Under the pieces are notes generated by a model. The model had not been told where the DNA came from, did no database searches, and worked only from the letters and a program-made list of their open reading frames with translations. DNA of 64,000 nucleotides, taken from the NCBI GenBank assembly GCA_035578155.1, contig JAPWDM010000008.1:18544842-18608841 (forward strand), given 5' to 3'. Of this stretch, positions 60,221-64,000 are shown one piece after another (within the stretch, counting starts at the first letter, position 1; every line of letters starts with the position of its first letter). The DNA is from Brachynemurus nebulosus (Eukaryota; Arthropoda; Insecta; Neuroptera; Myrmeleontidae). Both the position numbers and the translations under genes were made by a program.

Positions 60221-60860
60221 CTTTCCACAAATGGCCAATATTAGTTCCCTCAAATCGGCCAATGTTTGGTAAATCATCGGGAAGAAAATATTATCTTAAA
60301 ACTAAAAATTTTTCATTAGCCAATAAACGGCCAATAAATGGCAATCTTCAAAGCTGATAAATGGCCAGCTTACGTACCCTTGAATGGGTAAATAATGGCG
60401 CCATTCATCAGCCAATGAACGACCAATAAACGGCAACCTCCAAAGCTAATAAATGGCCAGCTTAAGTACCCTTAATGGGCAAATAATGGCGCCATTTATC
60501 AGCTTTGGAGATTACCGTTTATTGGCCATTCATTGGCTAATGAGTGGCGTCAATATTTACCCATTCAAGGGTACGTAAGCTAGCCATTTATCAGTTTTGG
60601 AGATTGCCATTTATTGGCCGTTTATTGGCTAATGAAAAATTTTTAGTTTTAAGATAATATTTTCTTCCCGATGATTTACCAAACATTGGCCGATTTGAGG
60701 GAACTACTATTGGCCATTTGTGGAAAGCCTATCATCTTTGAAGATTGCCATTTATTGGCCGTTTATTGGCTGATAAACAATGTTTAGTTTTCAGATAAAA
60801 TTTTCTTCCCGATGATTTACCAGACATTGGCCGATTTGAGGGAACTACTATTAGCCATAT
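60221..60860. mobile_element. Fold-back element with TGGCC arrays, arm duplicated
   Basis: CTTTCCACAAATGGCCAATA starts the left arm; the right arm ends TATTGGCCATTTGTGGAAAG at 60727. They pair across about 250 bases each, centre near 60474. Inside each arm, CCAATAAACGGCCAATAAAT, GGCAATCTTCAAAGCTGATA and AATGGCCAGCTTA repeat, so TGGCC/GGCCA occurs over twenty times. After 60727 part of the right arm is repeated once more (to about 60860), so the structure is fold-back plus tandem duplication. Confidence 0.82.
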
Positions 60861-60864
60861 TAAT

Positions 60865-61805
60865 TTTTAGTCTAGGATATAAGCTTCCGCGTTGTCAGTG
60901 TAAATTAAAAATTAAATTTAAAAAAAATAAATAAAAATTAAATTTTTTAAAAATTGACCCAATATAAAAGAAAGTAAAGAAGTTCCTAAAACAAAAATTT
61001 CATAATTAACCAATTTTAATTTCCTACAATAATTGATCATCATTTTAAATTTAAAATGCAAAGTGAAATCATTTTTAAAAATGCGGGATGCATTTTCTTA
61101 AGGTGTTAAATCTTTTTGTTTAAAACTTTGTTTAATATTTACTTGCATATTGTAAATTATGTATTAAAAGAAATTTGGATCAATACTTTTATAACTGATT
61201 TTTTTGTTAATTTCCGTGTAACAAAACATTTTAATAATTTTTACTAAAATTGATGTAACTTCTTAATTGGTTGTAATAAAACCGGAGAAAAAGAAAAATA
61301 ACTTTCTTTTTACATGTTGCGTTTTTATTTACTATGTATAAAAGTATTAATTTTACAGATTTAAAAAAGAGCATAATTATATAATTTGAATATTGCGCGT
61401 TAAATATGCGTCGAAGCTGATATAATGACTTGCGCAACACGAATATTTAGTGTTTACGTGGTTACTTTCAAAATTATTATCATTGTTATGTAGTGAGGTC
61501 ATAGTGTGAGCGGGACGTTGCTATATTAAGTCTAAACTGTTCAGTGTTCATTTTAAAAGAATTAAACATGTTGCTGTAATCATTCATCGAATTGAAATTT
61601 CTTTAAAACTGTAAGTATTGAAAATAAATATGTATTTTATTATAGTTTTAACGACTTCTTTTCTTTTCTTTTTTTTATTCGCATGCCTTTAACCTGTAAA
61701 TTTTGCTATAAAATGTTATTTTATTTACTAAAACGTTACGTTACTTATTAACAAAAATTATAATACAAAAATAAAAAAAAAAAAGTTTAAATATCTTAAA
61801 TTAGG
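60865..61805. other. AT-rich intergenic DNA, nothing recognised
   Basis: No TIR pair or motif-bearing frame. The 69-codon minus-strand frame at 61231-61440 is AT-driven. Confidence 0.45.
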
Positions 61806-61810
61806 TATAT

Positions 61811-63387
61811 AAAGGGTATAGCCGGATAAGTACAGGTGAATCGGCCCCGGAAGCCAATTATTTTAATAACTATATTGGCGGTATGGACAGGCTGTAAGTA
61901 ATTGATATCTACAATTTTGGCGGCCAAAACTGAGTAGTTATGGAGATAATTAAAAAAAATTAAAAAATTACAAAAATTTTTTTCTTGGTAACTACTCAAC
62001 ATAGGAAAAGAATTCCAAATCCACATAAAGGCAAACACCCTCAAGAATATTAGACATATTTATTATCGTATCAGTCCTCGTTATTAAGGATAATAACAAG
62101 GATAATATCCAATTCAATGTTGTTTTTATAGGGTTCCAATTGAGCGACCATTTTAAAAAAAATTCAGTAACTGTGCCCTAATGCACTTAATTACTGCACG
62201 AAGTTTCATCAAAATTCAAAGGGTACAACATGGTAAAAAAAAATATTTTTCATTTCTAATTTGCTGAACCGCCCCTCCAGTGGGTCCGACCCTGGAATTA
62301 TATACATCAATCGAAAGTACTTTAAAAATAAAGTGTTGTGTCTCATAAAGTGTTTTTTCCTATCTCCTATAGTTTTCGAGATAATCAAGAATAATCGAAA
62401 GAGGTATACTAAGATATAGGCTATCTGCCCCTGATAGAAATTCCCAGTAGTAAGTGTATTATCGTTTATGTGACACTGCAGGTACTTCATATGTATAACT
62501 TTCCTAGATCCAAACAAAACCATTGTAGAAATATAATAGAAAATTTTCAAAAAATGTGGTGTAGTAGGCATTTTTAACATGTAGAATACAATGCTCATTG
62601 AACTTTAATATTCTACATGTTAAAAAATCCTATTACAGCACATTTTTTGAAAATTTTCTATTATATTTCTACAATGGTTTTGTTTTGATCTAGGAAAGTT
62701 ATACATATGAAGTACCTGCAGTGTCACATAAACGATAATACAGTTACTACTGGGACTTTCTATCAGGGGCAGATAGCCTATATCTTAGTATACCTCTTTC
62801 GATTATTCTTGATTATCTCGAAAACTATAGGAGATAGGAAAAAACACTTTATGAGACACAACACTTTATTTTTAAAGTACTTTCGATTGATGTATATAAT
62901 TCCAGGGTCGGACCCACTGGAGGGGCGGTTCAGCAAATTAGAAATGAAAAATATTTTTTTTTACCATGTTGTACCCTTTGAATTTTGATGAAACTTCGTG
63001 CAGTAATTAGGTGCATTAGGGCACAGTTACTGAATTTTTTTTAAAGTGGTCGCTCAATTGGAACCCTATAAAAACAACATTGAATTGGATATTATCCTTG
63101 TTATTATCCTTAATAACGAGAACTGATACGATAATAAATATGTCTAATATTCTTGAGGGTGTTTGCCTTCATGTGGATTTGGAATTCTTTTCCTATGTTG
63201 AGTAGTTACCAAGAAAAAAATTTTTGGAATTTTTTAAAGTTTTTTAATTATCTCCATAACTACTCAGTTTTGGCCGCCAAAATTGTAGATATCAATTACT
63301 TACAGCCTTACCATACCGCCAATATAGTTATTAAAATAATTCGCTTCCGGGGCCGATTCACCTATACTTATCCGGCTATACCCTTTC
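61811..63387. mobile_element. 1.58-kb near-perfect palindrome (fold-back)
   Basis: Left arm 61811-62588, 20-base loop 62589-62608, right arm 62609-63387. The outer ends are AAAGGGTATAGCCGGATAAG and its complement. By eye the arms are about 97-98% identical: the mirrored frames at 62209-62598 (minus) and 62707-62988 (plus) differ at only two of their 93 shared codons, and those at 61796-62044 and 63153-63404 are likewise copies. The frames have no motif and are not called genes. No target duplication is evident. Low divergence means a young element or ongoing arm-to-arm conversion. Confidence 0.93.
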
Positions 63388-63389
63388 AT

Positions 63390-64000
63390 AATTACTCGCT
63401 CTAATACGTATATACTCGTCAAAGCAAAACAGTTACTTTTTGTCTAGCTTTGTATCCTTTGGATTTACGTAGGCGTTTTAACTTCAAAAACCTAAAAATG
63501 CCTTTTTGTAACAAAATAAACACCAATTGTAATAACAAAATAACAACTTGTAAAAATTTTTAGCTGTCCTGTCGTTTGTTAAAAATTACTGAGATTCTAA
63601 ACAATCATCAACTAACGGTTATTTTGTTTGTCATCTAGATTTTAAATTTAAATAAACTCCAATGTTATATGGTCGTTTTTAGAAACAATATCCCGTAAAT
63701 TGACTTTTTAATAAAGTTTACTATATACTGTAATTAAAAATTATTAATTAGATGTAAAATTTGAAGGACTGTTTAACAACGTTTTTCAAGTATATTTGAA
63801 CAGTTTGAACTGACGAATTGAAAGATACTATTTATATAGACATATGATGCAGTAGGTACTGGGAATATTTTTTAAAGCGGCTATGTGCATAATAAAATAC
63901 CTAAACACTTTATTTGGGAAGTTTCTTTAGTTTCTTATGAACAGAAGTAAGAAAAAAACTAATTTTTAATTTATAGTAATTTTGTTGATAATTAAGCAAA
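63390..64000. other. AT-rich intergenic DNA, nothing recognised
   Basis: No feature supported between the palindrome and the end of the window. Confidence 0.5.

Noticed and set aside
62209..62988. Mirror-image frames of 129 and 93 codons with the same peptide
   Set aside because: They are the two arms of the palindrome; sameness follows from the inverted repeat, and the peptide has no recognised domain.

Overview
The window looks like a gene-free stretch of an arthropod, most likely insect, nuclear genome. It is strongly AT-rich, with long A/T homopolymers and two (TA)n microsatellites. It is packed with eukaryotic DNA transposon relics: a mariner, a PIF/Harbinger element with an MADF-like fragment, and hAT-like, pogo-like and TTAA-target MITEs. 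It also carries tRNA-derived SINEs. There is no operon-like structure, no rRNA and no CRISPR. The longest open frame is 139 codons and lies partly in a hAT-like MITE. I could not identify the species. No intact host gene was recognised; one possible exon (13695-13902) and three relics of coding sequence (33.2-33.5 kb, 36.8 kb, 52.7 kb) are the only protein-like signals.

Layout. 0-9 kb: a small inverted-repeat MITE (1.2 kb), a (TA)n tract (3.7 kb), a 1.08-kb TIR element with a TA target duplication (6.8-7.8 kb) and a hAT-like MITE (8.3 kb). 9-14 kb: a SINE, a 657-bp fold-back element in TTAA, a ~105-bp tandem array (11.2-11.8 kb), a TTAA MITE (12.9 kb), the possible exon and a second SINE. 14.9-21.1 kb: motif-rich ends that may bound one old 6.2-kb TIR element. 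It contains two adjacent TA MITEs, a pogo-like MITE and an insertion whose empty site is preserved in a neighbouring duplicate. 23.2-26.2 kb: a 2.95-kb TIR element with a nested fold-back. 27-31 kb: hAT-like MITEs, SINEs and tandem repeats. 33.1-33.6 kb: a deleted mariner. 36.6-37.1 kb: the Harbinger relic. 38-39.7 kb: nested elements with hAT-like outer ends. 41.35-45.55 kb: a 4.2-kb TIR element carrying three tandem 474-bp units. 45.8-60.9 kb: many fold-backs and MITEs, including a repeat split by a TTAA insertion (57.0-58.7 kb). 61.8-63.4 kb: a near-perfect 1.58-kb palindrome.

Two themes stand out. One is an unusual density of fold-back (hairpin-forming) repeats, some with arms of several hundred bases. 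The other is a set of elements sharing TA target sites, CAC-plus-A-run termini and subterminal arrays of GTAAAATTAC-like words; I could not assign them to a named superfamily. All family assignments are from reading termini, target duplications and peptide remnants by eye. Boundaries without a target duplication are accurate to perhaps 10-20 bases.
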